Below are positions 1 to 11,800 of a DNA stretch of 38,434 nt, in pieces. Origin of the DNA: Chromera velia. Lineage: Eukaryota > Sar > Chromeraceae. The notes beneath the pieces were generated by a model. It had not been told where the DNA came from and ran no database searches. It worked only from the letters and a program-made list of their open reading frames with translations. A program made the position numbers and the translations under genes. Each line of letters starts with the position of its first letter. The stretch's first letter is position 1. The stretch lies in assembly GCA_018398765.1 (NCBI GenBank), contig JAHBMJ010000770.1, positions 2,817 through 41,250 on the forward strand, given 5' to 3'.

Positions 1-1123
1 AAAGTTATTTCAGGATAAGTTTCCTCAACACGATCGTACTTGATCATCAACATCGACCGCCATTTATTAAACATCGCTCTTTTATACATTTTTTTTATGA
101 TGGCGCCTAAATGGTATTGCATGGTAAATTCCCTTGACTTGATTATACTTGATCCATAAGTTGATCGTCAATATCAATCGGCATTAATTTATTGAATATA
201 GTTATAAAAAGCTTTTATAATTAAGCTGTTTAAGAAAATTTAAGAAAATTTATACCAGATAATAAAACTTTGTTGACTGACTATTGATCGATCGATGAGT
301 TCCATGGTTGGTACACAAAGCATTTATCAAAAAGTATCCTCTAAGAAAGGTTACAAAATGTGTTTAGCCGTAAGTCTAACGAATTTTAGAATATTTTATG
401 ATACAGCTCTTATTTAATTGACTAGTTGATTGATTGAATACGTAATTTTTTAAAGTCATAATGATGTTAAATTTCGGTTCAGTGAATGTGTAATTGATGG
501 ATTTGGATACCAATAGTAGCTCAGGAAAAGATTTAGTAATCAGACCATAATACTATATATACTTATGTTTTTTAACGTTTTCCTTTAGCCCGTACGTCAT
601 AATTAGTCATAATTAACACACTCACAAGAGTTGGGTGACAAGACCTTACTCACTTCCACACGTAAAGCGCGCGTACTCACTTGTTACTAATTAAATCCGA
701 CGATTGATAGTTGATATGACCAAGTAAGTGTATGAAAAGAGACCATTTATTTTACATTTTTTCTAGACTCTATTACACGCTTGTTCGCCGTTCAGTTTAA
801 AAGCAATGAATGTCAATGATCTGGTGAACTTACATAGCCAGTGTGGACGTGGCTTCAATTAAGGGCGGGGTGGCATGTAACGGGGCAAGGCCTTCAAGCC
901 GCGCCACGATACGTAAGTCGCATATCATGATTGCATGAAGCGCGCACACACCGAGTGACCCTAGGAGCGACCTCACGCATGCAATTAAGCTAGCAATTAA
1001 GGGAATTAGAATTAAGTAATGTGCATGCAGGCAGTCAATCATAGGTCTTCCATAGGTCAAGCTTTTATGTGTCAATGACAGTCGCTAGAAGTAGAACCCT
1101 TCTATAGGAAACCTTGTAAGTGC
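1..1123. other. AT-rich intergenic sequence, no gene seen
   Basis: This stretch is AT-rich with many short A/T runs and stops in all frames. The only open frame of note is a short minus-strand one at 830-1075, which has no recognisable domain and no splice context. I see no gene. The last bases border the target site of the retrotransposon. Confidence 0.5.
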
Positions 1124-1128
1124 ATATC

Positions 1129-1482
1129 TGAAAAGCCCCAATTCCTACAGACCAGTGAAGATCTATGCAGGAGTTGAGATATCTTAAGGTGCACAGAATT
1201 TATTGTGTGTGTTCGTTGTTCATTCAACAAGGCAATTCGCTACTTAACTTCAAACTGTTTTCACTGATCGATCTTCTACTTGCATGTTTCGATCAACTGA
1301 AAAGCATGTACTTGCATGCATCTAATTGAATCGCATTCGCTGTTTAACGCACGTAAGGACTAACGCCGACGCACGCATGCTTTCTGTCATCTCGGCTCAT
1401 GACGCATGCAAGGACTCACGCCGACGCACGCATGTTTTCTGTCATCTCGGCTCATTGACTGATTTCAGGTTGGTTCACAACA
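1129..1482 (-). repeat. 3' LTR of the copia-like element
   Basis: This 354-bp LTR is the downstream copy in element orientation. By eye it differs from the other LTR at about 10 positions plus one 2-bp indel; nine of the ten substitutions are transitions. It holds a 55-bp tandem duplication (1347-1401 and 1402-1456). Confidence 0.92.
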
Positions 1483-1507
1483 CACATTCTTTTCTTTTTC
1501 TTTTCTT
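1483..1507 (-). other. polypurine tract of the retrotransposon
   Basis: On the minus strand, directly before the 3' LTR, there is a run made almost only of A and G (AAGAAAAGAAAAAGAAAAG and a few more bases). It starts right after the pol stop codon TGA at 1508-1510. Position and composition are those of the plus-strand priming site of LTR elements. Confidence 0.85.
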
Positions 1508-3853
1508 TCATGCATATGGAAAAAATAAATCACAACATAATGGCACTCGAACCAAGGGAAGGGTCACAGGAAGGACGAGAAGAAAGGTTGGTGAAGAAAG
1601 GAAGGAGTAAAAGATGGACATAGGCTTGGTCAACGGATCGGCCACATTCTCTTCTGAGGGGATAAAAGAGAGGCGGACTGAGGCGGTTTCGAAGGCGTCT
1701 CGGAGGGAAAGGGTATGAAGGACGAGGGTGTGAGGGGAACGTTCGAGGACTCCCAGTTACAGAGACTGGATGACTGACAGAAGAGCACGCTCTGTCGATC
1801 GGGGCATCTCACTGGAGACAAGCTTCAGAAGGTCGTCAGAATCAACTCTGACCTCTGAAACCATGCCTGCTTTCCAGACACATCGGAGGGCTGGCAAGAG
1901 ACACTCCAAAAAGTTAACCAAGTCATGAGCGGCGTACAGTTCGGCCCTTGTGGAAGAGTGCGCTACACGCTGTTGCGAGAAGGATCGCCAATGTAAGATA
2001 GCAGATCCCAGGCTGAGGAGCCAGCCTGTCTGGGGGTGGGCGTTGCCTGCTGTCCCTAGAGCAGCATCACTCCAGGAGATGGGGTGAATGACGGAGGAGG
2101 TAGAAGGGACATCGGAATGAGAAATTTGGATGACACGGGATGTGGCTGTACGACGGGCGTAGCGTAGGAGGGAAAGTAGAAGGTCTGCATCAGCAGTTAA
2201 AGGGGCAGAAGCGTGGCGGCTAAGTTGGTTACACCCCTATGCCAAGTCAAGACGGGTGTCACGTGCAACCCAAGAGAGACACCCAAGTCGTTCTCTGAAG
2301 GAGCTAGCGTCTTTTGCTGATAGGAGGGGGGAGGGTTCTTCTGGGATATCTCAAGAAGAAGAAAGAAGAGGGAGCAATGTGGAAAACTCGCCCTCACCGT
2401 TTGTGTCTGTTGAGGGTGCTTCCCCCATACCTTCTAGGAGGGGAAGAAAGAGGAGATACTCTATCTGATGGATGGCGATGGAGTCTCTCTTCAGCTCAAA
2501 ATCCACCCCTGCCCAGCGTAGGCTGCCCTTGTCAGGTTTGGTGATCTTCATTTCATACCCTCCTTTTTGAGCTATCTCGCGTGCTAGTTGCACGGCGGAC
2601 CCTCCAATTGGAATGATCGCAAAGTCGTCAACGAAAGTGGGAAGGAGGCCAAAGAGCCGGGAGGAGGGGGCCTCTAGCTTTCCTGTCTATTTCCACCATA
2701 CTCCCCGAATTGGTGAGGGTACCCAGCCTGCAGCTGCGAGGGTTTTGTTTCTGGAACGGTCCCACAAGTTTCCTGAATCCTTCATTCCGTAGAGGGCACG
2801 CTTTAAGCACCAGAGATACTTGCCATAGTCTGGATGATCCTTCGGGGGGCGGACATACACACAGTCGGATCGAAGGGCTGTCAGGTAGGTGGTCTTCACA
2901 TCTGCTACGATGATTTCACGGGGATCGAAATCTGCGTGTGTAAATGCCATCGCCAACGCACAGCGCATGGCCCACTACGAAGCGGTGGCACACGATGTCG
3001 TAACCCCTTCTCTGCAATCAAAAAACGGTGACCCGTCTGCGACTACTCTGGACTTGAAATCTCATTCTCCCGCCTTCTGTCTCTTCATTGTATCAACAAA
3101 ATGGGTGGGGATTGCAGAGCGGGCGAGTTGCTCCGGCACTTCAGCAATGGGTACGCGATTGTAGACATCGTTTTCAGATAGAGAGGAAAGCTCTTTCTCC
3201 CGGGAAGCCGCGCGGCCTTCAAGCTGCTGTGGAGACAAACTGCAGTGAGGGAGAGGGGTGTGGGTTGTGGCTGCTGAGCAGGCGCCTACAGAACCCTCAT
3301 CTTCATCTGCATTCCACAGAAACATAGTGGCGGACGGTTCTGTCTTAGGAGCATTGGAGGTATTCTCGGGTAAGGGAGAGAACAAAGCAGCCATGGCAGC
3401 TTGAGAAGCAAGGGAGTCAAAAGAGAGACGGTCTGTGGGGAAACATGTGTCATGATTGGTGAGTAGGACGCTTTTGTACGTCTGACACACATCGGGGGGG
3501 AGACGACCCTCAGGAGTGAGGGCTGTTCGCTTAACAACCTCCTCAGGAATGAGGTAGCAGAGTTTTAGTCCACAGCCTGCAGGTTTCTGTGGGGAGTACA
3601 GCAGCTTGGGTCGGCCATGCAAGGGGCACCAAGCAGGCTGCATGCGGTGGCTGGTAAGAGGCAGTCGCCCTGTGGATCCCCAGGCTTGGACCTCAACTCT
3701 ACCCTCTCCACTGGGGTCAACAGCTCGGACGCTTCCAAGGAAACACCGATTCATGTTTGCGTCCTTCCAGATGATAAGCTCATCCTTGCAAAAGTCGTTG
3801 ATGTCAAACTTTGGGTGCTCAGGAGGGCAGGAATCTGTTGGCTGCTGCTGCTG
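1508..3853 (-). pseudogene. pol 3' part: reverse transcriptase and RNase H, inactivated
   Basis: One frame runs through from 3853 to the TGA at 1508, broken by TGA 3062, TAG 2975, TAG 2687, TGA 2351, TAG 2237 and TAA 1757. The first part (about 3062-3853) is a hydrophilic linker. RT follows: the start motif FKSRVVADG (about 3050), then VADVKTTYLTA, then LKRALYGMKDSGNLWD, then the catalytic box FVDD (about 2620), a variant of the usual YVDD. RNase H follows (about 1520-2200): catalytic positions appear as WSDAA, STRAELYAA and VDSDD, with the near-invariant copia ending NVADPLTKPM. The wealth of conserved motifs on either side of each stop shows recent loss rather than ancient debris. Domain identity is secure; the linker is not recognised. 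Confidence 0.9.
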
Positions 3854-3856
3854 CTA

Positions 3857-5106
3857 CTGCTGTTCTGGGACAGGACTCGCACTTGAACTTGCAGATGGAG
3901 TGGGAGATTGCTGCAGTTCGGAAAGAGGGACGGAAAAGACAGGCTCGGGCTGGCTGCTGTCATTTAGTCGGATGCAACGACGGTGAGCAAGAATAGGACG
4001 GCCGGAGGGGAAATGCAACCAAAACACATGCTCGCTCACTCGTTGAAGGACGGAAGCGGGAGTGTAGAGGGGTTCAAGTTTTGCGCGGGGCAAATCAGGG
4101 TGATGGTAAAGGATAGAAGAGCCGACAGGGAAGGGAGATGACCCCTCGGATGGGCGGTAGGTGGTCTGAAGCAAGTCACGAAGGGCGGCAATGGGGAGGC
4201 TGGGAGGCTGTGCAGACCACCTGCACTCAAATGGGCTCTTTTTGCTGCGACTACGAGGCTGGCGGTTGTATTTGGTGGCTGCAAGGGATGCAAAATCTCT
4301 CTAGTGGGTCTTATCCAGACCGTGGTCATGGAGGATGCCTTGTAAAATCGTTAGCCACTCACGGTGGGATCTTTCGTTCTTACTGAGAGACTGGTGGCTA
4401 CCGACAGGAGTGAGGGGGTTATAAGCTTCCCGCGCGGCAAGTCGGGCCCCAAACTTCCCTTGAAACTCAGTCCCATGGTCGGTCATCACCTGAGGGGTAA
4501 GGTCCCCCTCCAGACTGTTCGTCCACGTCTCATAAACTGCGTTAATTACATTGGAGGATTTCTCCTCCACCACCACAACCCCCAAGTAATCTGTGTGCTG
4601 GTCTTGAATATGTAATGAGTACCCCCCGCTCAGCCCTATGACCAGATCACAAATTACATGCAACCCTGGTTGCGTTACTTCAAGGGACCCCCGACTGCCG
4701 TCACCTGCGTGTCGGGGTTTAACTCTCCCGCAGGTGCCCCCCCGGATGTAGGGTAGTAAGGCACGCTGAACGGCTCTGCGAGAAATGCTGGCTTTCAGGG
4801 CTGGGAGGTCTTGGAGGCCTGCTCTGAGGGAGCGCCACGTTGTCTCAATGCCTGGATGGCCAAGCCACTCATGATGTGAGCGGATCAGTTCGTCGACGGT
4901 TGCCTTGACAGAAAGGCAGCTGAAAACAGAAGGCTGGGACGAAGGAGGGGAGGGCGGATCTGAATGCTGACATGAAGGAGTCTTTGGCTGTTGCTTCTGC
5001 TTTCTGTGATTTTGTCTTATGGTCCTCAAATGGAGCGGGAGGCGTCCGTTCGCAAGGACAAGACGAGATTCAGCAGGTAAAGGCGGTGAAGACAAAAGAG
5101 GAGGAG
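3857..5106 (-). pseudogene. pol integrase domain, inactivated
   Basis: The N-terminal zinc-binding part contains HHEWLGHPGIETTW (the histidine pair), with one clear cysteine in GGTCGRVK; the second expected cysteine is not evident. The catalytic core has Asp in ICDLV, Asp in MTDHGTEF and a probable Glu in SKNERSHREW. A TAG at 4301-4303 cuts the frame just after the core. Beyond it the same frame continues with KYNRQPRSRSKKSPFEC, which matches the usual end of the core, and then a C-terminal SH3-like stretch (VGSSILYHHPDLP, LHFPSGRPILAHRRC). The TAG at 3854-3856 sits inside a glutamine run (two CAG before, four CAG after). The frame differs from that of the protease upstream, so an indel in the CT-rich tract at about 5090-5110 is likely. 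Confidence 0.87.
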
Positions 5107-5597
5107 AAGAGGAGAAGACACGGAGGAAGACACAGAATTAGAAGAAGACACACAAGATGGATCTTCCACCGTTACAGCCTCTGAAGACACTTGCTGGGGG
5201 GAAAGCTCAGACTCGGACTGGGGTGGGCCAGTCCCGTCTATCTCTATAGGCAGAAAGAATAAATCAGTTTCTGTACGGAGAAATTTGAGAGCGGTGGAAG
5301 GGAGATGCAAAGTGCCTATCTGATAGTCAAACTTCGCACCCAACCGAATCAAGCAATCATTTCCAATCAGGCAAAGGGTTTCAGCTTTTGTCTCTATGAT
5401 GGACGGCTTCAGCAAAGTGGGCTTCCCGTCAAGAGAACAGTGAATCGAGGCACGTTTATTCATCTATACCTTCTTTGCGCATGCACTTCGAACAGAAACG
5501 GGCTTTCGCAAAGGTTCTTCTGTCGAAGTCAAACCGGATTCTTTTGCATGCTTGTCAAGCCAGCCATGCGGCATGTGGTACCGCTAGCACCCACATC
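5107..5597 (-). pseudogene. retropepsin-like protease, inactivated
   Basis: The active-site motif LLDVGASG (Asp at about 5595) is still in the Gag frame. The rest of the domain, including LIGNDCLIRLGAKFDY (the hydrophobic-hydrophobic-Gly second half), lies in another frame, so the domain is split by a frame change near 5540. A TAG at 5464-5466 also interrupts it. A low-complexity Ser-rich linker follows. The DVGAS variant of DSGA/DTGA is unusual but within the range for copia elements. Either programmed frameshifting or mutation could explain the first frame change; the TAG argues for decay. Confidence 0.78.
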
Positions 5598-6974
5598 AAG
5601 CAGAGAGCCGAGACCATCAAAAGAAAAAGGAGGAGGAGAAGAGGAAGAAACGTTAGCTGACGTCATGTGGCCTGCAGCAGCTGCTGCAGGGTTGGAGTCA
5701 GATGTGTCATCACCAGACTCCTCGTCTTTGGAATTGTTTGTTCCTGCCAGTGCCCCCCCTCTCTGTCTGGAGCGCCCGTACGGTCTTCCCTGCGTGTCGC
5801 AAGTGGGATAGCCATAAGCACGAAGGAGGGCAAAGATGTCTTTGGCAAGTTCACAGTCGCCAGGTTTATGCCCCCAGCGAACGCAGGAGGGGCAGAAATG
5901 CTGCTTCAAGCAGTGCTCTGCTTTATGACCGGGATGGGAACAGTGGGGTCTTGGAGGCAAAGGATGCCCACCAACGTTGGGAAAGCGCTGCTGCCCTGAA
6001 GTAGAGCTAGCAGGTCGGGGAGGGGGCTTTCCTGTGACATGGACACCCTGCTGTGTCTCTGAAGGACAGGCCTTGGTGGGAGGAGCAGGGCTGAAACAGG
6101 AAGGCCTGGCAAAAGTACGGAACTTCTCGAGTGCGCCGTCATCACCATAGAATGGCATGTGCGGGGGGAGCGCATTCCGGACTTGCACACGCACTTCTGC
6201 ATCAGAAATACCATTAAGCAGGAGCAGCGACGCGAGCTACCCGTCTCGTCGTCCCAGGGGGTCAAGCAGAGGAACCTTCTGCTAGACCACTTTCCAGTTG
6301 GAATCGTCGTTCTCATCCCCATTGCCAGAGTACGTGCACACTCGCTCCTCTCGTAGAGACAGAATGGCGATTCGCTGGCAGGCCGTCTCTACCGCGTTGC
6401 CATAGTGCTTGGCGTTGGGGGACTGCGAGGAAGAAAGCGTGGCAAGAGATTGGAAGCTGTCAACAAGGCGCTTCTCTTCCTGTTCACCAGACGCCTTCAG
6501 GATCTTGTTTTTCATGTACTCATAGTCATCCCGGAAGGGGGAGGGGAGCTCGGAGATCAGGTTGTGGAGTTCGGGAAACGACTCCAGGCCTGAGTGAAAA
6601 GCAAAGGCGACGACAACAGCGGTGGCGGAAGGCTGCTGCCGGAGGTGGTCTTCGAAAGAAGAGATAATTTTCTGGCGCCCGGCGTATGAGCGGTCCTCGT
6701 ATTTCAGCTTACACTCCCACTTCTCAAACTTCAAGTTGTGGAAGGCAGATGGAGACGGGGACAAAACAGTGGAAGAAGAAGGAGACGGCGTAGCTGCTGC
6801 AGTGCTGGCTTGCTGCTGGGCAACGGCCATGGTAAGCAGAACTTCTGTGGACTTGGCAATGGCTGCCACAGCGTCAGAAAGATTGGAGGAACCACCACTG
6901 TTCTCCTCAGGAGTAGGAGTGGCCGGGAGGAAACGACCATCCTCACCCCTGAGTCGGTTCTTTCTCTTCCCCAT
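5529..6974 (-). pseudogene. gag with CCHC zinc knuckle, inactivated
   Basis: It starts at an ATG 42 bases after the primer-binding site. The first 230 codons encode a capsid-like region; then TAG 6282 and TAG 6237 interrupt the same frame, which continues to TGA 5529. The later part carries a nucleocapsid zinc knuckle CPSCVRWGHKPGDC (C-x2-C-x4-H-x4-C), preceded by a half motif CSHPGHKAEHC. It then runs into the protease active site. Gag normally forms the particle and binds RNA. The N-terminal region is not recognisable by sequence but is placed by position. Confidence 0.85.
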
Positions 6975-7015
6975 GCCAAAAACGGTTACGGGAAGTCAAA
7001 TGAAGAAGAAGAACT

Positions 7016-7037
7016 GAATCGAACCAATCTGCTACCA
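7016..7037 (-). other. primer-binding site, probable initiator tRNA-Met type
   Basis: The minus strand starts TGGTAGCAGATT exactly at the LTR edge and is complementary to a tRNA 3' end finishing TCTGCTACCA. That acceptor end is like initiator tRNA-Met of several eukaryotes. It is a primer site and not a tRNA gene; the rest of a cloverleaf is absent. Confidence 0.75.
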
Positions 7038-7393
7038 TGAAAAGCCCCAATTCCTACAGACCAGTGAAGATCTATGCAGGAGTTGAGATATCTCAAGGTG
7101 CACAGAATTTATTGTGTGTGTTCGTTGTTCATTCAACAAGGCAATTCGCTACTTAACTTCAAACTGTCTTCATTGATCGATCTTCTATACTTGCATGTTT
7201 CGATCAACTGAAAAGCATGTACTTGCATGCATCTAATTGAATCGCATTCGCTGTTTAACGCACGCAAGGACTCACACCGACGCACGCATGCTTTCTGTCA
7301 TCTCGGTTCATGACGCACGCAAGGACTCACGCCGACGTACGCATGCTTTCTGTCATCTCGGCTCATTGACTGATTTCAGGTTGGTTCACAACA
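7038..7393 (-). repeat. 5' LTR of the copia-like element
   Basis: This is the 356-bp upstream LTR in element orientation and would drive transcription of gag-pol leftward. It carries the same 55-bp tandem duplication (7258-7312 and 7313-7367) as the other LTR, so the duplication predates insertion. Confidence 0.92.
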
Positions 7394-7398
7394 ATGTC

Positions 7399-8822
7399 TC
7401 TAAGCTACGTCTTAGCTGAGGCATGGTACTCAGGCACCACATAACGTTAGGTGGTATACTATTAACTGTTTCACTATAGCAATTGCCTTATACCCTATAT
7501 CATGACAGGAGTATACATGTTTGACACTGTTTGTTTAACTTTATTTACTGATTGGTACTGATTGGGTAATAGCTAATAATGCTAGAACTACTGCTGGTAC
7601 GAGTAAGGTTATCGATCATAGTAACACATATGGTGGTACATGCACATATCTATGTAATTAAGCACATATTTCGTCAAATATTTCAGGTTTTTTCTTATGT
7701 GCTTGTTGAATCAACTTAAAAGCGCAGAAAGAGAGAGAAAGAGCTGCTACAGTCGAGCTTTATAATTACAGCCAGCCAGCCGCCAGTTTCTTTTAGTTGG
7801 CGGCTCCATTGCTCATTGATCCAACGCATGCATTTCCCTGCCTGGCAGGAAGTAGTTGCACTTCATCCGCTTTCTTTAATTCTGTGACGTTGACCGGATC
7901 CTCCATTGCAACGTTTACTCCTTCCATGCATTCCTCTTCGTCCAGTCCGGTCCTGTTGAAAGCACGCAGTTCGAAGGTTCAAAGGAGACGGCGGTCGCCT
8001 TCCACCTTGTGTATGTACGTTTTTGTTCTTTCCGCTTTCGTTTTCTTCTCTGGGGGGCTGATGAAGATCCAGCGAGGCGGAGATGAATAGGAGAATGGCT
8101 AAAGAGCGTGAGTGCAGAGAGGGAGGGGGAAGGAGAGAGGGAGGGTGGGGGGGGGAAGAAGGAAAGAACTAAGAAGGGAGAAAAGACGTCGTATGTGAAG
8201 CCACAGGAAAAAAAGAAACAGCGAAAGATAAATAATGAAAAAAAAATTCGGAGGGATAAAAATGCATGTTCACACACACACACCATCCGTGCATCGGTGC
8301 GCTTACTGCCATGCACACACAACACAGACTATTAATATATGGTTGCTTTCCCTTCTCTTCTTCATGAACACCACAGACAAAAAGAAAGAAAGCAACACAC
8401 AACACAGACAGACAGACAGACAGACGAAGCCCCTCTCTTCACCGACTCCCCCAGGACCACCCACCATCTCACCTCCTCTCCTTCCCTCTGCCCGTCAAGA
8501 CAGACGGCCCAATAGACAGACAGAAGGGGACAGAAACTTCACTCATTTCTTCACCTACAGTGCTTTTTCTCTTTCCCTTCCTTCTCTTCAATCTCTCAAA
8601 GTCTCCCCCCATCAAGCAGGAGGGAGGGTGAATCAACTGTCCTTTCCATCAAGCAAATCCCTTCCATTTGTTTGCTCCCTTTCCGTACTTGCTTCCCCTC
8701 CAATCCGTCATTTCCCTTCCCCCCGCTTTCGCTACAACCGTCTCTGTTTGCGTCGCCCCCCAATATACCCAAGACTGTCTTTTGCCCTTCCCTCTGTAGT
8801 TCTTCCTCTCTTCTCCCCCCCT
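7399..8822. other. non-coding, low-complexity region downstream of the transporter
   Basis: The first 400 bp are AT-rich. From about 8100 the sequence alternates between purine-rich and pyrimidine-rich tracts and holds a CAGA tetranucleotide run. Long open frames here on both strands are made of these tracts and show no domain. The last part probably contains the 3' UTR of the minus-strand transporter gene; no poly(A) signal could be fixed. Confidence 0.45.
8402..8425. repeat. (CAGA)n microsatellite
   Basis: About six tandem CAGA units lie in the spacer downstream of the transporter gene. Confidence 0.85.
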
Positions 8823-11800
8823 TCAGATCTTGTGATGTCTCTTCATTGAACACCGCGTCTCCACCTCCCTGGGCGTCCACTGCTCTATGGCAACAAACGT
8901 TGTGTATCCCACCAAGAACAGACCGAGAAGGACGATCAAAATGTCCAACAGCTTAACGAACGAGAAGCCACCGCGAGTCAAACGAAGATGAAAGAGGGGA
9001 GGGTAGATCAACGCCAATGGCACGGCAGCGAATGACCCGATGATCGCAATGAAGTTGTCCAGTTGACTCTTCGAAGCAATCGCAACTACGGCTGTTGCTG
9101 CGATCTGGACAACTCGCGCAAAGTTTTTGATCCACTTCCGAGTCTGCACCAACCATACACACACACACACACACACACACGAACATGAACACACAAAGGG
9201 GGGAAGGAGAAAGAGACGCGGGAGATTTTTCAACTCAAACGAAAATGCCAATTTAATTCTCCGCAAAAGATGGGAGGGGGAAGAAGGGAAACGACGAAAA
9301 GAAAGAGACGATCAAAGAAACGAAGAGCGGACTCAGGAACGGAGACAGAAGACACGTAAAGGTAGTCTCTTGAACAGTGAATCAAAGATCCGCAGTGACC
9401 AGAAGAGAGAAAAAGAGAGGAGGCAATTAAGACACCAATTCCTGCTTTATCCTAACTGATCGTTCGGCAACGGTCCCTCCCTCTCTTTCTTTCTCGGTAT
9501 GCATAGCTGACAGGAAAACGCACCGAGGCGCTGTCAGCAAGAAAAGAGTACACCTTCTTGTCTGTTTCCCTCACTTTCTTCTCTCTCTCTGTCTGACCGA
9601 CCTGTGAAGGGGGGAGGTTGCTGTCTGGGTACATGAGCTGATCGATGACCTTGATGGCCGGGAAGATCAGCAGAGGGACCCCGAGGACGAGGGAGATCAG
9701 GTAGAGGATCTGGACGGAGAACCCAGGCACGGAGGCGGGCAGATTCAGAAGAATCAAATCCTGCAAACAAACAAGCAAGCAGCGCACACAAGGGTCAGGG
9801 AAAGAGGTAGACGGGAAGAAGGATATTAATACATGTGGAGTTTTTGCGAGTCTCCTTTCTTCTGGTTTCTGTTTGACTCACTGAGCTGAAAACAAGATGG
9901 AGCGAACAGGCACACAGACCGACCGTACGGCTTCTTTCTTTTTCTTCTTTTTCTAAAAGGAAGGATATGCCTTTTTTCTTTTTCTCAACTAAGAAGTCAA
10001 AACGGGGAGACCAGAATAACACATACAGACAGACATACACTCAGAGTGGAAAGAACACACGGACACAGACACAGACACACACACCTACCTACTTCAATCA
10101 ATCTACCTACACACCTACCTACCTCCAACCCTTGAGTTTACCTGTTTCGGTTTTCATCTGTTCCGCTCCTCCCAGATCAACATGACTGTGACAAAAAAAC
10201 AAAAGAGGAAAAAACGCAATGCGGAGAAAACAACACAACGTCATGACTCATCAACAAACCAACTGACTGACCTGCGTCTGATCCCCATATGCCCAGTAGG
10301 CCAACGAGGCATAAGAGACGAACAGAGACAGAATGCCGATCAGACTCCACACAAGAATAGAAGGGAACTTATGCTTGATGTGCTCCTGCATGGCCGCCCG
10401 CACAGGAAGAAGCATCCCGATCCCCTCCCATGAATACACCGCAGCCCCGAGAAACAGAGGCCAGCTCTTCTCGTTGAACAGCGTAACAGGCTTCGGCCCC
10501 CTGCCGGGAGAGTCGCTTGCGAGTTCTGTCGCCACAAGGCCGAAGATCATCAGGACTGAGATGACGATGCAGGCATCTGCCACAAGGACGTACGGACCGA
10601 AACTCTTGATGCGTCTCACAAAGGAGAACAGACAATAGATTGGGACCTGCACGCATGCTCAAACTCATACAAAGAAATGAAGAGCGGAATTCAACTGGAA
10701 GACAACCCCCACGACAGCTTTTCTTCCCTGCTTTTGACAAGACAAGAACATGCCGACATTTTTCTCCACAAGCCAGAGAGCAAAAACTAGGACACATGAA
10801 CATCGACACTGCAGATACCAAACGGCCAGGAAGCAAAAGAGGGAGCCAGAGCCCAAAAGGAGCCAGAGTAGACAGAAGCAGAAGCAGATCATGCGCTTTT
10901 TTCTCTTAGAGAACTACACACAAGCACACACGCGCACCCACCACACGCGGACCAACACGCACATGAACACGTATACGCACTCGCACCCACCCGGCCACCC
11001 ACACACTAACAGACCTACCTGTCCCCAGATGACCCAGTCAACGTTCCAGTTCGTCCACGCGTTCGGGTCCGGGTTGCACCCCCCTAGGGACTCCACCAGG
11101 TCCACCAGGTTTGTGCCAACAAAGATGTAGAAGACTGCGAAAAACCCGAGCTGGCTGAGCCAGAGGGAGAAGTTCACCAGGACAGCGCCCGTCTGTCCAA
11201 AGGCTGCCTGTGCAATCTCTCCGTAACTCTCCATTCCGGGCCGGCAGCACTTCACGAGGAGCATCATGCACCAAGTGTTCAAGATCATTGACGCCACCAT
11301 GACTGCATTGGCAAAAACCATGCCCCCGTTCATGAACGCACGGGGAAGGAAAAGGAAGGCAGATCCGATGAAAGACTTCATCACGTTCAGTACTGTGTGA
11401 CTTTGGTTGGCACGTTTTCGTCTTTCTGGATGTGCCAGTAGAATTCTTCTGTGTGCTTGGCGCAGTTCTGCTGCGACTGTGAGTCTACGAGTCTGGAACT
11501 CGGTCACATAGTCAGTGTCATCTGCCTCCTCTGGGTCAGTCAAGAGGAAACGTGTGTACAGAAATTGGTTGAAGAGACCCCCCACGAAGTCATCCTCTGC
11601 AGGCTCTGCAGTCCCTTCTGCTGCGTTGTGTTGTCGGCGGAAACCGCCCGGTCTTGCTATGTACGAGGAGGAGATGCCGGTCGCTGCATGATGGTCAGAC
11701 TGGTACCCAGTCGCATCAGAGGGAGATCGCACGAGACGACCACCCCCCACCTTCATCTCACTATATGCTGTGTTGGTCTCCACTGCCACACTGGGAGAGT

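Larger units (their letters stand above)
1129..7393 (-). mobile_element. full-length, inactivated Ty1/copia-like LTR retrotransposon
   Basis: A 6,265-bp element lies on the minus strand. Two near-identical LTRs (1129-1482 and 7038-7393) each start TG and end CA. The flanks ATATC (1124-1128) and ATGTC (7394-7398) look like a 5-bp target-site duplication with one mismatch. A primer-binding site abuts the upstream LTR and a polypurine tract abuts the downstream LTR. Between them the domain order is Gag with zinc knuckle, aspartic protease, integrase, reverse transcriptase, RNase H. Integrase before RT is the Ty1/copia order. The coding part is broken by eleven in-frame stops (TAG at 6282, 6237, 5464, 4301, 3854, 2975, 2687, 2237; TGA at 3062 and 2351; TAA at 1757; lowest coordinate of each codon) and by two frame changes near 5540 and 5090-5110. 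It cannot encode an intact polyprotein under the standard code. LTR similarity suggests fairly recent insertion followed by decay. Confidence 0.93.

Noticed and set aside
7016-7037. tRNA-like 3' end sequence
   Set aside because: Only the acceptor end is present and it abuts the LTR, so it is the primer-binding site and not a tRNA gene.
1129-7393. Nuclear code with TAG meaning Gln
   Set aside because: TGA and TAA also interrupt the same frames, and frames change as well, so decay explains all the breaks; none of the intact genes contains an internal TAG.
7915-8325. Minus-strand open frame downstream of the transporter
   Set aside because: Compositional (purine/pyrimidine tract) frame with no domain or splice support.
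8235-8849. 204-codon plus-strand open frame
   Set aside because: Made of pyrimidine tracts and CAGA repeats; Ser/Pro/Leu-rich, no domain, and it overlaps the end of the transporter gene.
10750-11130. Plus-strand open frame opposite the transporter
   Set aside because: It is antisense to transporter exon 1 and intron 1; His/Thr-rich because of the CAC-rich intron.
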